Positions 10,190 to 22,061 of a stretch of DNA of 64,000 nt are shown here, piece after piece. Position 1 is the first letter of the stretch. Every line of letters starts with the position of its first letter. A model generated the notes under the pieces. That model saw only the letters and a list, made by a program, of their open reading frames with translations, did not search any database and was not told the origin of the DNA. Location: assembly GCA_002104905.1 (NCBI GenBank), contig MCFE01000367.1:1-64000 (forward strand), written 5' to 3'. Position numbers and translations under genes: made by a program. Origin of the DNA: Basidiobolus meristosporus CBS 931.73 (lineage: Eukaryota; Basidiobolomycota; Basidiobolomycetes; Basidiobolales; Basidiobolaceae).

Positions 10190-10915
10190 GGATTTCCATA
10201 TTCAGGCTATTTGTGTAGATTGTGTCTCATTTGAAGTACCAGTGTAATATTTGTCCTTTCCTTTTGCTGTTATTGCAAAATAGGTTGCTTTTAAAGGGTC
10301 TTAGGTGCTTTTGTGGCTATTGTTACTTATTAAAGCATTGTCCAGGTCCTCCTTATTGGCATTTTAAATTCTTAATTCCATCTCCAGAAGGCTTTCATAT
10401 CTGTAATTTGATGTTAAGGTTTTAACTCTGGATCTTAGGGCTGATGCAAGGGCCTGGGACCTCTCTGTCAGGGTGCTGAAGAGGGTAACAAACACATCTA
10501 TATCAATGATTGATATGCCCACCAACTCTATCACATCAACTAGCTGAGCAATTGACTTGGTTTGATTATCCATTTTTCACCTGGCTACATCTCTGTAGGA
10601 GAGACCTTTCTCAAAGGTACAACTTCTTAGTTGCTGCACATGATAGGTAGGTGTCTACTAATGCCCCCATGCATTTTTTATCTTTCTTGCTTTTGAGCAT
10701 TGAATTACCTATCTGTCTGTAACATCAAGGTAAATATAGTAAAGGCACTTTGTTCCTTCTTCAAGCACTTGAAGGCTTCTTGTCCTACACCTTTGGAAAG
10801 TTGTTCTTCTCCCATAAAAAAATACCAGGGCCTCTTTCCTGCAGTAGCATCTTCATCTTGACCTCCCATACTTGATATTTGGATCTGTCCAACTTTTTGA
10901 CAAAGGAAAATCACA
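10190..10915 (-). pseudogene. Copia-A4 Gag fragment
   Basis: Minus-strand sequence aligning by eye with Copia-A1 Gag from the UBN2-like N-terminal half (10705-10914) to the segment just after the zinc knuckle (10190-10300). Stops and small indels are frequent. No LTR accompanies it on either side. Copia-B1's LTR abuts its left end, so B1 may have inserted here, but no duplication can be verified. Confidence 0.7.
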
Positions 10916-11029
10916 ATGGTAGGACAGTAAGCTAAGATTACTAAGTTATTTGCTCTAGCTTTGCATAATAATCAATGTCTGATATGTTTGTGCTTGAGTG
11001 TAGTGTAAAGTGGAACTTCTACACAGTTT

Positions 11030-11217
11030 TTTACATCCTTGATTATCATGAAATCATATTGTAGGAGCTTTTGTTACATCAGTGGTGGGCTTTGAAAGGC
11101 ACTCTTAACTATACTTCTTGTTTTGCTGTCTCACAGGCTGCCAAATAATCCACCTCTGTGTAGAAAATTGCTATGGTTGTTTGCTGTCTTGACTTCCATG
11201 ATATTGATCCTTAACAG
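11030..11217 (-). pseudogene. Copia-A RNase H fragment
   Basis: Short minus-strand pieces match the Copia-A RNase H (an Asp-Asn-Gln-Gly-like segment near 11030-11060 and the segment around 11105-11215). It lies directly upstream of the opposite-strand Copia-A2 LTR. Between 10916 and 11029 nothing is recognised. Confidence 0.5.
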
Positions 11218-11566
11218 TGATGCAAAAATTTGTAATTCCACCTAAATATCCACCTAACTGAGTTACTTAGATCATTACCTTTAAGGCCTAGAGAATACTG
11301 ACCAAATTCCTTGTTGGGATTTACTTGAAATATTTTGATCAAAATACCAGGCACCCAGAACATGATAATTCTCAAAGTTGTCCAAACAGCCCCAAGCTTT
11401 GCAGACATGCTCTTGAGACCTTCCTTAACTTATTTGATGTGTTTGCTATGCCAAGACCATGTAAAAGTATAAATCCTACTTTTACATTCAATAAATCATT
11501 AAGTGAAAACCACATAATCTAATTGTGCTCCCAATCACTTCCAATATCTCCATGACTCTTACAGCA
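11218..11566 (+). repeat. Copia-A2 5' LTR
   Basis: 349 bp, starting TGATGCAAAAATT and ending TTACAGCA. It is colinear with the A1 3' LTR, including the block absent from the A1 5' LTR. Confidence 0.9.
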
Positions 11567-11599
11567 GGTTATGACCCCCAAGCTGTGTCTCTGCAATGT

Positions 11600-13902
11600 T
11601 TACTACTGCTATTACTGGAATTTTATCCCTCTGCTCAATAGTTGAATGGATCTAACTACCAGGTGTAGAAGGCAAAGATAAAGATGCTGCTACAAGAAGG
11701 ATGCCTCTTGGATATTTTCATGGGAGAATAATGCCCTCCTAAACATGTGGGAGAGGAAGCCTTGAGTCCCAGAAAAAAGACCAAAGTGCCTTTAACTGCA
11801 TTTGCATCAATGTCAAAGATAAATTGCTAATTCAATACTCAAGTGCAAAAAGAGCAAAGTATGCCTGGAAGGCATTAGAAGACACCTACCAGTCATGTTC
11901 AGCTACTAAGAAAATATATCTTAGATGAAAATTCTTTACTACAAAGATGCTGCCAGGAGAAGAAATGAAAAATCTAATTAACAGAATTACCCTGCTGGTG
12001 GATGAGATGCAATCTATGGGCCTACCAACTACTAATAAGGAAGCACTAGTAGCCATCCTGAATAGCCTGAAAGACAAGTCTCAGGGCCTTGTATTAGCCT
12101 CAGAGTCCAGAGCTGAAGATTTGACCTTAAATTATTTATATGGAAGGCTCCTGGATGAAAATTCAAGAAAATCAAGCACTAATAAGAAGGAAGAAGAAAA
12201 TGCTTTAATAAGCAATGTAAACCAGCAAAGGAGGTACCCAAGACCCTGCAAAGGCAACAGCAATCTGTTTTGCAACTACTACAAAAGGAAAGGACACACA
12301 TTAAACCAGTGTCATAAAAAGAGAAATAACCAGCAAAAGAAGCCAGAATATGGAAATGCTGCTACAACTGAAGATAGACTATTCATATCTGTACTAAAAA
12401 TGACCAAAACAAGGATTTTCAGATGTTGTACATTGACTCTGGAGCATCTCAACACTTTACACACCAAAAAGAACTTCCTACTCAACATCAAGAAATTTTA
12501 ATCAAGGAGGTATTCATGGGTGACAATAAAACACTTGATGCAGTGGCAAAAGGAACTATCCAAGTAAACCTTAGAAGCAGTGAAGGAAGCCATACACTGA
12601 TCTTTAATGAAGTACTCTATGTACCTGAAATTGCCAAGAACCTACTATCTGTAAGCAAGGCCGCAGCAGAAGGACTCAGTATCAGCTTTGACAATTCTGG
12701 ATGCAGGAACACTGATAAAAATGGTGCCCATATTATTCAAGGTATCAGAGATCAGATCCTATGCAAGATAACTTATATTCCATCATATCTGGAAGCCAAT
12801 TTGAGTAACTTAAATGAAGAAACACCAATGCTTTGGCACAGGAGATTTAGGCAAATCAATTATGATTATGTGCGCAAAATGATCATGCATCAGCTAAATT
12901 CCGGAGTGAAAATTGAACCCCAACTAATTTGGAGCACTGTGAAGCCTGAATATATGGCAAACAAGCCAGACAACTGGTCAAGAGCTCTGGGTTAATCAAA
13001 ACCAAGAAAAAATTAGATCCAATTGACTCAAATCTGTGTGGGCCTATGCAAAGTTTATCCTTAGGCTGGATGAAATATTTAATCACTTTTACTGATAATT
13101 ATACAAGATACACATGGTTTTGCTTCATGGAGAGAAAGGAAGAAGCTCTGTCTCAGCTCAGGGAGTTTAAAGCCATGGTGGAGAGAGAAACTGGTGAAAT
13201 ATCATGAAAATATGCTCTGACAAATGTGGAGAATATACCTCAAAACTCCTCATCTACCTGTGCAAAATTGATGACATAAAGCAAGAGACTACTGTACAAT
13301 ACTCCACACAGCAGAATGAAGTAGCAGAATGTGCAAACAGATCAATAAGTGATATGGTAAGATCTATGATCCCTGACCAGAAATTATTCTATGATTTTTG
13401 AGTGGAATCAGTTGCCACAGCTGTATACCTTAAAATAGGAGTTAAAGCAAAATGTTTTTCTCCATTTGAAGCATGGTATAGATGCAGACCAATCAGAGCA
13501 AAACAATGAGAACTTTTTCATGCCAGAGGACTCTTCAATTGTGGCTTAGCCAGATCAGTGTCCAGGAATATCCCAGAAGTGATTATTCCAGTATCATTTG
13601 CCCAGAGATCCAACCAGACAAGAAATAGCCCATATTGCTTTATCAATGAGGGTTCTAACTTAGCCTATGCCTATTCAGCCCATATTGATGAGCCCCAGAG
13701 TATTAAAGAGGCCCTAAATAGCCCTCAGAAAAAGTTTTGGAGATCTGCAATGTCTGAGGGATATCAGGCTTTAATGGAAAATCAAACTTGGGACTAAGTC
13801 AAATTACCAAGAAACCAAAAATCAACTGGATGCAGATGGGTCTTCAAGACAAAATATAAGGCTAATGGCACAATTAAAAGATACAAAGCAAGACTTGTGG
13901 CT
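11600..13902 (+). pseudogene. Copia-A2 Gag-Pol, heavily broken
   Basis: Successive frames show the Gag core (11947-12400), a zinc knuckle with one Cys changed to Tyr (CNYYKRKGH, about 12270-12310), protease with IDSGASQHFTH (12430-12465), the integrase zinc region (12830-12990), an integrase core whose SDNGGEY motif is degraded (13204-13260), and an RT N-terminus (13670-13902). A large part of the integrase-RT linker is deleted near 13490. It is clearly older than A1 and has at least five frame breaks. Confidence 0.85.
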
Positions 13903-14383
13903 GTTGTTGGGCCAGGATTTGCTGCATAGCATTCTTCCATTCTTGATTTTATGGCATCATGAGGGGTGGCTTCTTCTTTCTTCTGGGTGGAGGATTCTGG
14001 CTATTGCTGCTACTAATGTTGCAAGGCTTGATATAAGTGTTGTAGGGGAATAGGGAGTTTAGCTAGTATTGTATTCAGTAAAACTTGAACTGAACTTTAT
14101 TGAGGTTCCAGCAGCTCTTTATATACATCTTGCCAGATCAATTGCTGACTAATTGCATTTCCTAATGTAGGTGTGGATGATGACCCATTTGATTGCATCA
14201 TCATAACCCAATTATAGGATACCTAATATATCTATGTCTGAATGATAAGGATCTGCTGATTCATCTGCTGACTAATACTACTGATCCAATAGATAATACT
14301 GATAAACTGATAGGCTAAACCTAAAACTAATTGATTTGATTAAAAACTGTTCTAACTTAAACATTCAGGCGGTAGATCCTCAT
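13903..14383 (-). mobile_element. Gypsy-G 5' end fragment (LTR plus first Gag codons)
   Basis: 13903-14017 matches the start of the intact gypsy Gag and its leader at 41765-41875 (minus strand, Gln-rich). 14018-14383 is the adjoining Gypsy-G LTR, with worn ends (tgttgcaagg at left, tagatcctca at right). Only the 5' terminus of the element remains, fused to Copia-A2 at 13902/13903. Confidence 0.85.
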
Positions 14384-15426
14384 GGCTATCCAAAGCAACA
14401 ATTCTCCATTTTCCTGCTGCAGTAGGATTGCTAGTTTATATAGAGTGTACGTGATAGTTCAATTAGGGCTTAGATATCTACTATCTCAATCTGGACACCA
14501 GTAACTTATTGGCATTGGGTTTGTGCTCAATATCTGGCTCTGAAGATACCAGTAACTGCATTTCCCTTTTTGATCTAGATCTGATGCATGTTGGTTGCAT
14601 ATCCACAGCTTTTCATATTTCCCAGAGTGTTCAGGAACCTAATATAATCATAACACCTCTATTCAGAGATGTTGTTTTCAGATCAGTCTTCTATTTAGAT
14701 CTTGCATAGCTTTTCACAGGTGTAATTATTAACTTGTGCCAGTGAGCTCCCTTCAAAAGCCCTTTGTCTCAGCGTCTTAGCAGCTGATACTATTACTGTT
14801 GTGTGGCCCATAGCTGGGAGCTGCAAGGGATTTGATCTGATTATAATAACAGGATTAACAATTAATCCATGTTGACTTATGTTATCTTACATCATTGAAT
14901 GCCTAGTGATATTTGTGCTGGTGTATGGTGAACAGAGTACTCCTCAATAGATTTTCATATATGTATTCCATAGTAGTTATAGAGACTATAAGAATAAACT
15001 TTTGCAAGGATCTCTGGCAGTATTTCTCCCAATGGTAATGACAATTTCATCTTCTTGATATCAAGATATATTTTCACCGCTGTTTCAGGTCCTTAATCAA
15101 GACCAGTGGCTTGTCTATAAGTAACTTATAGAGCTTCAGGATCATTGATGCTAGTAATAGTATCACTGATATATCATATATATCACTCTAAATTTGACAT
15201 GTCTAGAATCACTGATATTTGGCTAATATATATATAGACTTATTATATCCCTCTGATCCTCAGAGCTTTAACAAGCTAATCTGTGAATTGGTTTCCATGT
15301 CAACCTATATACTAGGGCAGCTTGTAGCTTCAAAGTTCTTGCATATCATTTCATTTCAAGTGACAATAGACTTGGGTATTTTCACTGCCGGAGCTCTAGT
15401 ATTTCATTGACTGAGATAGTGTTAAC
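14384..15426. other. AT-rich region, no gene recognised
   Basis: No domain, LTR or repeat known elsewhere in the window could be matched. There are AT-rich runs such as 15165-15240. The few short frames have no recognisable content. Confidence 0.45.
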
Positions 15427-15896
15427 CAAACCTGGGTAAATGCAGTCTTGCAGGTGGATCCAATCCAGATCAATGGTTGGGATCCTGCAATGAGGCTGAC
15501 ATAATACCAGCAGCTTGGAGCCATTGGCCTTCCTTCCAACCTCATGACATAGTTTTGGCAGTATTTTGCTGAATCTACTACTTAGAAGGTAAAGAAACTT
15601 AATGGTTTTACAACAGTCCTTTGATGGGATTTTGATGGCACTTTCTCAGATCTAAAGCAGCCCACACTTATTTGAGCATACCCCACTGCCCAGAACATCC
15701 CATTATCATATATAGAAGAAAACCTGTCAGTATTTTGATGGCTTTGATGAGAACATCTGTTGGCATTATAACAGCCATATGGCAGCCTACATCTAGTACT
15801 CTACAGTGTAAGCATACCAGATTACCAAATGGAATTTCCTTTTCTACCACCCCTTGCACCATTCACATCTTCTATTATAGAATTGCCTCTCATTAT
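15427..15896. repeat. R repeat, copy 1
   Basis: Shares ordered blocks with 18295-18553 and 62440-62870: a gtggatccaatccagat-like start, a block about a tenth of the way in (aataccagcagcttggagcc here), and the tail aatggaatttccttttctacc. At 62.4-62.9 kb the same repeat leads directly into a Tnp2 C-terminus, so it is probably the end region of the CACTA-like element. Cut at 15897 by a Copia-B LTR. Confidence 0.6.
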
Positions 15897-16265
15897 TGTT
15901 GTAACTTAAGAAATGATTTGGAAATAAGGAACTTATCAAAAAATATGGATGATATTTGAACTGATTTTTATTTATAAAGAAGCTCAGTATTTATACCTTT
16001 GTAGAAGTGATATAACTGTAGCACTACGTAAGGAGTGTTTCTCAACACCCAGGAGCAATCTGTAACTGTTTCAGGGCTGGTACATATTGCTTGGTATATG
16101 TGCTAATTTGATCCTGACTATAGGGAAATAATGATACAGTGATAGAACTGAAGAGAGTAGCAAATTTATGGTTAAATGTTAGCCCTACAGCAACCAAAAC
16201 CAGTTTGGAGCTGTCAAGTAAACTTTTAGCGGCTGAATAATATCAAATAGTTGAATATTCAACAC
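15897..16265 (-). repeat. Copia-B4 LTR, minus orientation
   Basis: 369 bp, full length, ends TGTTG.../...CAACA. It is followed inward (16266 on) by the polypurine-tract complement and the RNase H C-terminus in the same orientation, so it is the 3' LTR of a minus-strand copy. The flanking bases (attat) are not found at the other end of the composite. Confidence 0.88.
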
Positions 16266-16609
16266 TCCCCCTCAAGTAAATAGCCTCTTGTTCCTAATTC
16301 CTCTCTAAGATTCTCAATTGTGGCATAGCTAGTGGTTTTGTCAATATATCTGACACTATTTTGTCAGTTGGGCAGTAAGCTAGCTCTAATAATTTACTAT
16401 CTAAAGCTTCCCTCACACAGTGGTGCTGTATATCTACATGCTTAGTTCTGGCAAGAATAGTAGAGTTTCTAGCTAGTGAAATACAACTTTGATTATCCTT
16501 GTGAATACATGGTGGCTGATCCAAGTTAAAAGCTAAGTCTTTGAATAATTTTTGTAGTCACATAGCCTCCTTAGTAGCTTGACAAGCAGCCATATACTCA
16601 GCTTCAGAT
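16266..16609 (-). pseudogene. Copia-B4 RNase H C-terminal part, inverted
   Basis: The minus strand encodes the RNase H C-terminal half (CIHKDNQSCISLARNST, HVDIQHHCVREAL, DILTKPL). It ends abruptly at about 16609, where the strand switches. Confidence 0.82.
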
Positions 16610-17214
16610 GAAAGATCATGGAAAATAGAGCAATTTTCTTGGAATTGAAGTCAAATTTGACATACCTACAAAGAAATTGGACTGAATCAGTCCAAGTACA
16701 TCAGGGACATTCTCAAACGCTTCAAAATGGAAAATTGCAAGCCTGCAGCTACCCCCATGGATAATAACCTGAAACAGAGCAAATCTCAGCCAGTTTTAGG
16801 TAAAAAAGGCCCAAATATGGTCCATAGGTTTCACTATCAATTAATAGTTTGTGGCCTGATATACTTCATAGTGTCAATGTATTTAGATCTTGTAGTGGCA
16901 GTTGAAATAGTCAGTCAATTTGTGCAAGATTATGGATCAGATCAAATTACAGCAGTTAAGCAGATTTTCTGATATCTACAAGGTACCATAACTATGGTAC
17001 CAGAATACTCTAGGGTAGCTAATAAGCAAAATGATGATGGTCATAGTGATTCAGAATGGGGTAGGGATCTGACTGATGGATGCTCTACCACTGGATATGT
17101 ATATCTTTATGCTGGTGCAGCTATTACTTGAAATTGCAAGAAGCAACCAATTGTGGCCCTATCTACAAGTGCAGCTGAGTATATTGCTGCTTGTCAAGCA
17201 AATAGGAATGCTAT
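16610..17214 (+). pseudogene. Copia-B4 RT tail and RNase H N-terminal part
   Basis: Plus-strand RT C-terminal region (16640-16980) then RNase H N-terminal half (about 17036-17214, including a TSAAEY version of the TEAEY motif). The frame breaks repeatedly. It stops at 17214, where a plus-orientation LTR begins directly, with neither the RNase H C-terminus nor a polypurine tract between them. Confidence 0.82.
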
Positions 17215-17585
17215 TGTTGAAGTATTAGACTATTTGATATCATTCAGCGGCTAAAAACTTACCTAACAAATCTGGAATGATCTTAGTCACTGTAGGACTA
17301 ATTTACAGCCCCAACTTTGCCAGTTTCTTCAGATCTATAATTCTTCAATTATTCCCCTATAGTCAAGATCAAGTTTACACATTTACCAAAGAGTATGTAC
17401 TAACCCGGAAACTATGGCAGAATGCTCCTGAATGTTAAGAAAACCTCCTGACTTGGTGTTACAGCTGTGTTATTTCTACAAAGGTATACTTGATTACCCT
17501 CTTTATGAATAAACAACAGTTAAACTATTATCACTATTTCTTGATAAGTTGCTGACATCCAAATTATCATTTAATTTGCATTACA
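17215..17585 (+). repeat. Copia-B4 LTR, plus orientation
   Basis: 371 bp, TGTTGAAGTATTAGAC...CATTACA. It forms an inverted pair with 15897-16265. No 5-bp duplication is visible (gctat before, tagcc after). Confidence 0.85.
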
Positions 17586-18294
17586 TAGCCTGCTGCAATC
17601 AAGCAGGATGTGTTTTACCTGTTCCATGAGCACTATCCTGGATTCAAACAAGCAAACACCTTCTAGGCTAGCATTAGTATACTAAGAACATATTGCAAGA
17701 GCCACAGAAACTACCATAGGCAGAAAAGCAAGAGTGCAATGGCTAAAAACCAAAGGCTACCTGATGAGCCTGTTACAAGTAGGCCAAAAGCCTTGAATAG
17801 ATGTGAAATAACTGTCATGTAACTGGAAGAGTGTTTATACAAAACAAGCAGGTAGACACATATGCAACTGCACAACATTTATCAAGAAATTTTGGTTGCA
17901 ATCAAATAGCACTCCGTCAAAGTTGCTGTAAAATACCTGGCAGTGATAAAATCAGCAGAATCCTCAGCATCCTGTGACTATTGGGGCTGAAAGCTCAAAG
18001 CAAGCAGCAATGAAATATCATCCTGCCAGATGAATGCCAGTAGGGAACAAGAAGGCAGAAGCATATGAGCTGGTGTGGCATTTATCAAGAAAAAAATGCA
18101 GTTCAATAAAGGAAGCACTTAGAGAAGGTTGCAGTGATAAAGGAAAAGATGAATGGAAAAAGTCTATTTCAGGCAGAAACTGGAAACATAGGAAATAGCT
18201 TCAGCTCTTGCCAATTAACACCTTAAGCCTGGAACAGGCTTGATTCCATCATAGCCAAGTAGAATTACCAATACCCAATGAAAACAAATATATG
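17586..18294 (+). repeat. U repeat, copy 1 (coding-derived, unassigned)
   Basis: Matches by eye the plus-strand 58860-59560 and the minus-strand 29300-30500. A recognisable core is the FHEHYPGFKQ-like segment near 17620, followed by degenerate Lys/Ser/Gln-rich sequence. The frames are broken. It is followed by R repeat copy 2, as U copy 3 is followed by an R copy at 62440. Confidence 0.6.
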
Positions 18295-18553
18295 GTCCTA
18301 TGGATGTATCTAATCCAGATGAACCATCAGGATCCTTGATGAGGCTGTCATAATGATGGCAGCTGGGATTCAATGCCCCTCTAAATAATCATATGACAGG
18401 ATTGTGACAGCAATTTGCCAAATATACTGCCAAATAGATTTAAGAACTTAATGGTGCTTGACAGTCCCTGGACAATAGTTGTATGGCATTTCTACAGTCT
18501 TAATGCCTTCTACACTTATTCAAACACACCTTACTGGTCAATATATCCCAAGA
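18295..18553. repeat. R repeat, copy 2
   Basis: Starts taatccagatgaaccatcag and is colinear with 15427 onward and 62440 onward. Truncated at about 18553 by the left end of Copia-B3. Confidence 0.55.
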
Positions 18554-21339
18554 TACCAAATAGTCCAGTATTTCACCAATAGCACTCTTGTTTGCTTGAC
18601 AAGCAGCAATATACTCAGCTGCACTTGTAGCTAGGGCCACAGCAGGTTGCTTCTTGCAATTTCAAGTAATAGCCGCACCAGCATAAAGATTATATACCTG
18701 GTGGTAGAGCATCTGTCAATCAGACCCCTACCCCAATCTGAAGCACTACAACTGTCAGATTGTTGCCCATTGGCTGCCCGGGAGTATTCCAGAGCTATAT
18801 TTATAGTGCCTTGTAGTTATCTGAAAGTGATTTGATCCAATCCATAATTTTTCACAAGTTGACTAACTATTACAACTATCACTGCAACATCTGGACATGT
18901 ATACAACATCTAGTACATCAGGCTACCAATAATTGATTGATAGAGAAAATTTTGGCTCATAGTTGAGCCTTTTACATCTAAAACTGGCTGAGATTTGCAC
19001 AGTGCCAGGTTATTATCCATGGTGGTACATTGAGGCTTGCAATTTTTTATTTAGCAGCAGCTAAAAGTATATCTGAAGTACTTAAACTGATTCAGCACAA
19101 TATCTGTGTTGGTATGTGAAGTTTGACTTCAATTTCAAGAAAATAGCTCAATTTTCTGAGATCTTTCATCTCAAATTTGCTGAAGAGATCTGATTTTGTC
19201 TGTTTGAGTGCCTTCTGGTCACTTCCAGCTATTATTAGGTTTATCACATAAAGAACCTAGATGATCATACTCTTTTGAAGCTCTTTCACATATACTGTGA
19301 TATATGGTGCTACAAATGAACTCAATCTGCTCATGTTTTATTTCAATCTTGTTATACTATCATCTAGGTGCCTGCTTAAGCCCATACAACACTTCTCTAA
19401 GGCTGCACATCTTTTGGGGCCATTTGGATTGGTAAAACCTTCTGGTTTCTCAATGTATATAGTTTCTGGCAGGTCTCTATTTAGAAAGGCCATTTCACGT
19501 CCATTTGGTGTAGATCTAGACTGTCTACAGCTGCCAGGGCTAGAACTGCCCTAATAAAGCTGAGCTTGGCAACCAAGGCAAATGTTTCCTTAAAGTTATA
19601 TGATTCCTTAAAGTCTATGCCCTGAATCCACAAATAGCCTTTAGCCACCCACCTAGACTTGTGCTTATTAATGTTACCACTTGAGTTTATCTTGATCTTG
19701 TAGAACCATCTACATCTAGTTGGCTTTCTCCCATTTGGTAAATGTACCAGTTCCCATGTTTTTACCCTGATTAGTGATTGGTACTCTTCCTGCATGGCTT
19801 GTTTCCATGTAGTAGCATCTGGACTTTGCATTGCCTGTTCTGCATTCTGAGATTTGGCACATTAGGCTAGATAAGCATCTTCATGAACATTGCATTTCTG
19901 CCACCAGGATCCAGGAGTTTTTCCTATTCTTGTAGATCTCCCAGCTGGGAAAATATGCCCTGATCTGCAACTAGTAGAATTATCTTCTGTATCTGGCTGA
20001 ATGAGGTATGTATCTTCTTCATTAGTGTTCATTGTGTTGTCATGCATCTAGCCAATGATTTCAGTGGCTTTCTGATCTAAATTCTCAAATACAATGTTGC
20101 AGCTGTTGGTCAGCCTCTGTATATTGCCATCAAACACTCTAGAGCCTTTAGTATCCTTGCAATACCCAAAAAAGATACCTTTTCTACTCTGTGGCTCCAC
20201 TTTGAGCATTTTTTGTCAAACATGTTATGAAAAACATCACTGCCAAGGATCCTGAGATGCTGGTGGTCTGGTTTTTTTTGTATATGCTTCAAAGGGTGTA
20301 GAGTCATTGAGTGCTGGTGTGAATCATTTATTCTTGATTTGTACTGTGTTAACAACAGATTCAGCCCAAAGCTTGTAGTCCTTTCCCTTATCATATAGCA
20401 TAGATCTTCCCACCTCTACTACTGTTGTATTTGCATGTTCTGCTACTCAATTTCATTGTGCAGTATGTGGAACAGTGGTCTGTTGAAGTATACCTGTAGA
20501 TAAGCAATTGTTTGCAAACTTTTTTGAGGAGTATTGCCTCCATTGTCACTTCAAAGTACCTTCAATTTACACCCAGCTTGTGTTTCTACCATGTTCTTGA
20601 AGTACTCAAACATCTTCAAAGCTTCATTCTTTTTCTTGGGGAAGTACCCCCATGTATATCTTGTCTTGTCATCAATAAATATCACAAATTATCTCTTGGC
20701 TCCAAAGAACAGTGTTCTCTTGAGCCCACATATGTCTAATTGCACAACAGCTAATATTTAGGTTGTGTTGATGCCTCCAGAGCTCCTGAAACAATGCTGA
20801 GCTTGTTTGCCACTTGATTGACCCTTGCAGACACTTAATCTGACTGGAATTGAGTGATTTAGATCCAAAGCAAACTGATTAATTATCAATTGGTTCATTT
20901 TCTGTTCTATATTGTGTTGTAGCCTCCTATGCCATGTATCCTAGTTAGTCTCATCAGTTTCAGCAATATTGACATACTCCAGTACAATGATCTTGCATTG
21001 TAACCTGTTAATATGATGAACTCTGCTTTCTGAAGCTAATTTTTGTTGATTTTCACTCAGTATTGAACAGCCCAACTTAGTAAAAGCAAATTTCTGTCCC
21101 TGAGCAGTTGCTCTACTGACTCAGAGCAGACTCTTAGTAATTCCAGGCACACAGAGTACCTCAGTCAGTTTTGCTGTTGTTCCCCCTAAAATATTACTAA
21201 TATTTAGCTTTATAGACCCACTGGTAGTGACATCCAGTATAGAGTTGTCTCTCAGATAAACCTTTCTTGTGGGAATAGTCTTTAAGTAGTTGTACCACTC
21301 CTTTATACCTAAATATGCTGTGATGCTACAGAGTTAATA
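18554..21339 (-). mobile_element. Copia-B3, left part (minus strand)
   Basis: Starts with a fragment of the LTR beginning (gataccaaatagtccagtat), then runs on the minus strand through RNase H, RT, linker, integrase and protease. It is interrupted by foldback FB1 at the protease motif (pre-insertion sequence agagttaatatatg, equivalent to agagtcaatgtacc in Copia-B2). The remainder lies at 27221-27574. Confidence 0.88.
18580..21334 (-). pseudogene. Copia-B3 Pol remnant
   Basis: In minus-strand order: protease-downstream region (21334-21000), integrase zinc region and core (20900-20110), then RT. The RT frame at 19481-19831 includes TTWKQAMQEEYQSLI, RCRWFYKIK and LHQMDVK. The RT C-terminal region and RNase H follow (19480-18580). 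Frames change several times and in-frame stops are common. The order matches the other Copia-B copies. Confidence 0.85.
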
Positions 21340-21651
21340 GACTTCTTCTGTTGGATAGTGCCACATTGAGCCATGAGTGCCAAATGATGCCATAGTGTGC
21401 CAGAGAGGCCCAGTGAACCTATACTTGGTCACAGAGTGTGAAACATAGCTCTGCATCTTCATGCAGAGCAGCCCCTGTGTTTGACCCTTTGTGTTGGAGA
21501 AAATCCATTTTTGGATGTTTTTTTGTGGACCAATGTTGTGCAGGATGTGTAAGAGCACAGAAGAGCTGAAGACATGCATCTGGTACTCAATACGCATGGC
21601 ACTCTGAATCTAGCTCCTGTGGCTTGTAACATGTCACAAAAATGCATGGCA

Positions 21652-21656
21652 CTATC
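21652..21656. repeat. Target-site duplication of Copia-B2 (CTATC), left
   Basis: ctatc before the LTR is repeated at 26796-26800. The interrupted foldback sequence (catggcactatcttgg) is seen uninterrupted at 60669-60682. Confidence 0.95.
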
Positions 21657-22025
21657 TGTTGAAATATTGGACTATTTGGTATCATTCTGCAGCTAACAAT
21701 TTACTTAACAATTCTGGACTAGTCTTGGTCACTATTGGACTAACTTACAGCTCCAGCTTTGCCACTTTCTTCAGATATATGATCTTATGGTTATTCCCTT
21801 ATAGTCAGGATCAAATTAGCACCAATACTAACTATTATGTACTAACCCTGAAATGGTTACAGAATGCTCCTGAATATTGAGAAGCCCTCCTTACTTAGTG
21901 TTACAGCTGTATTACTTCTACAAAGGTATAAATACTGAGCTTCATTACTAATAAACAACAGTTCAATTATAATCACTATTTCTTGATAAGTTCCTTATAT
22001 CCATATCACTTCTTAAATTGCAGCA
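21657..22025 (+). repeat. Copia-B2 5' LTR
   Basis: 369 bp, TGTTGAAATATTGG...ATTGCAGCA, with a TATA box (tataaat, 21927-21933) and an AATAAA-type signal near 21950. Confidence 0.93.
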
Positions 22026-22061
22026 GGTTATGAGCCCCAATTGCCTTAAACTATTCTAAAG

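Larger units (their letters stand above)
11218..13902 (+). mobile_element. Copia-A2, 3'-truncated copy
   Basis: A complete 5' LTR (11218-11566), primer site ggttatgaccccca (11567-11580), Gag and Pol up to the reverse transcriptase segment ending near RYKARL (13902). There it joins, mid-codon, to an opposite-strand gypsy 5' end. RT, RNase H and the 3' LTR are missing. Confidence 0.88.
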
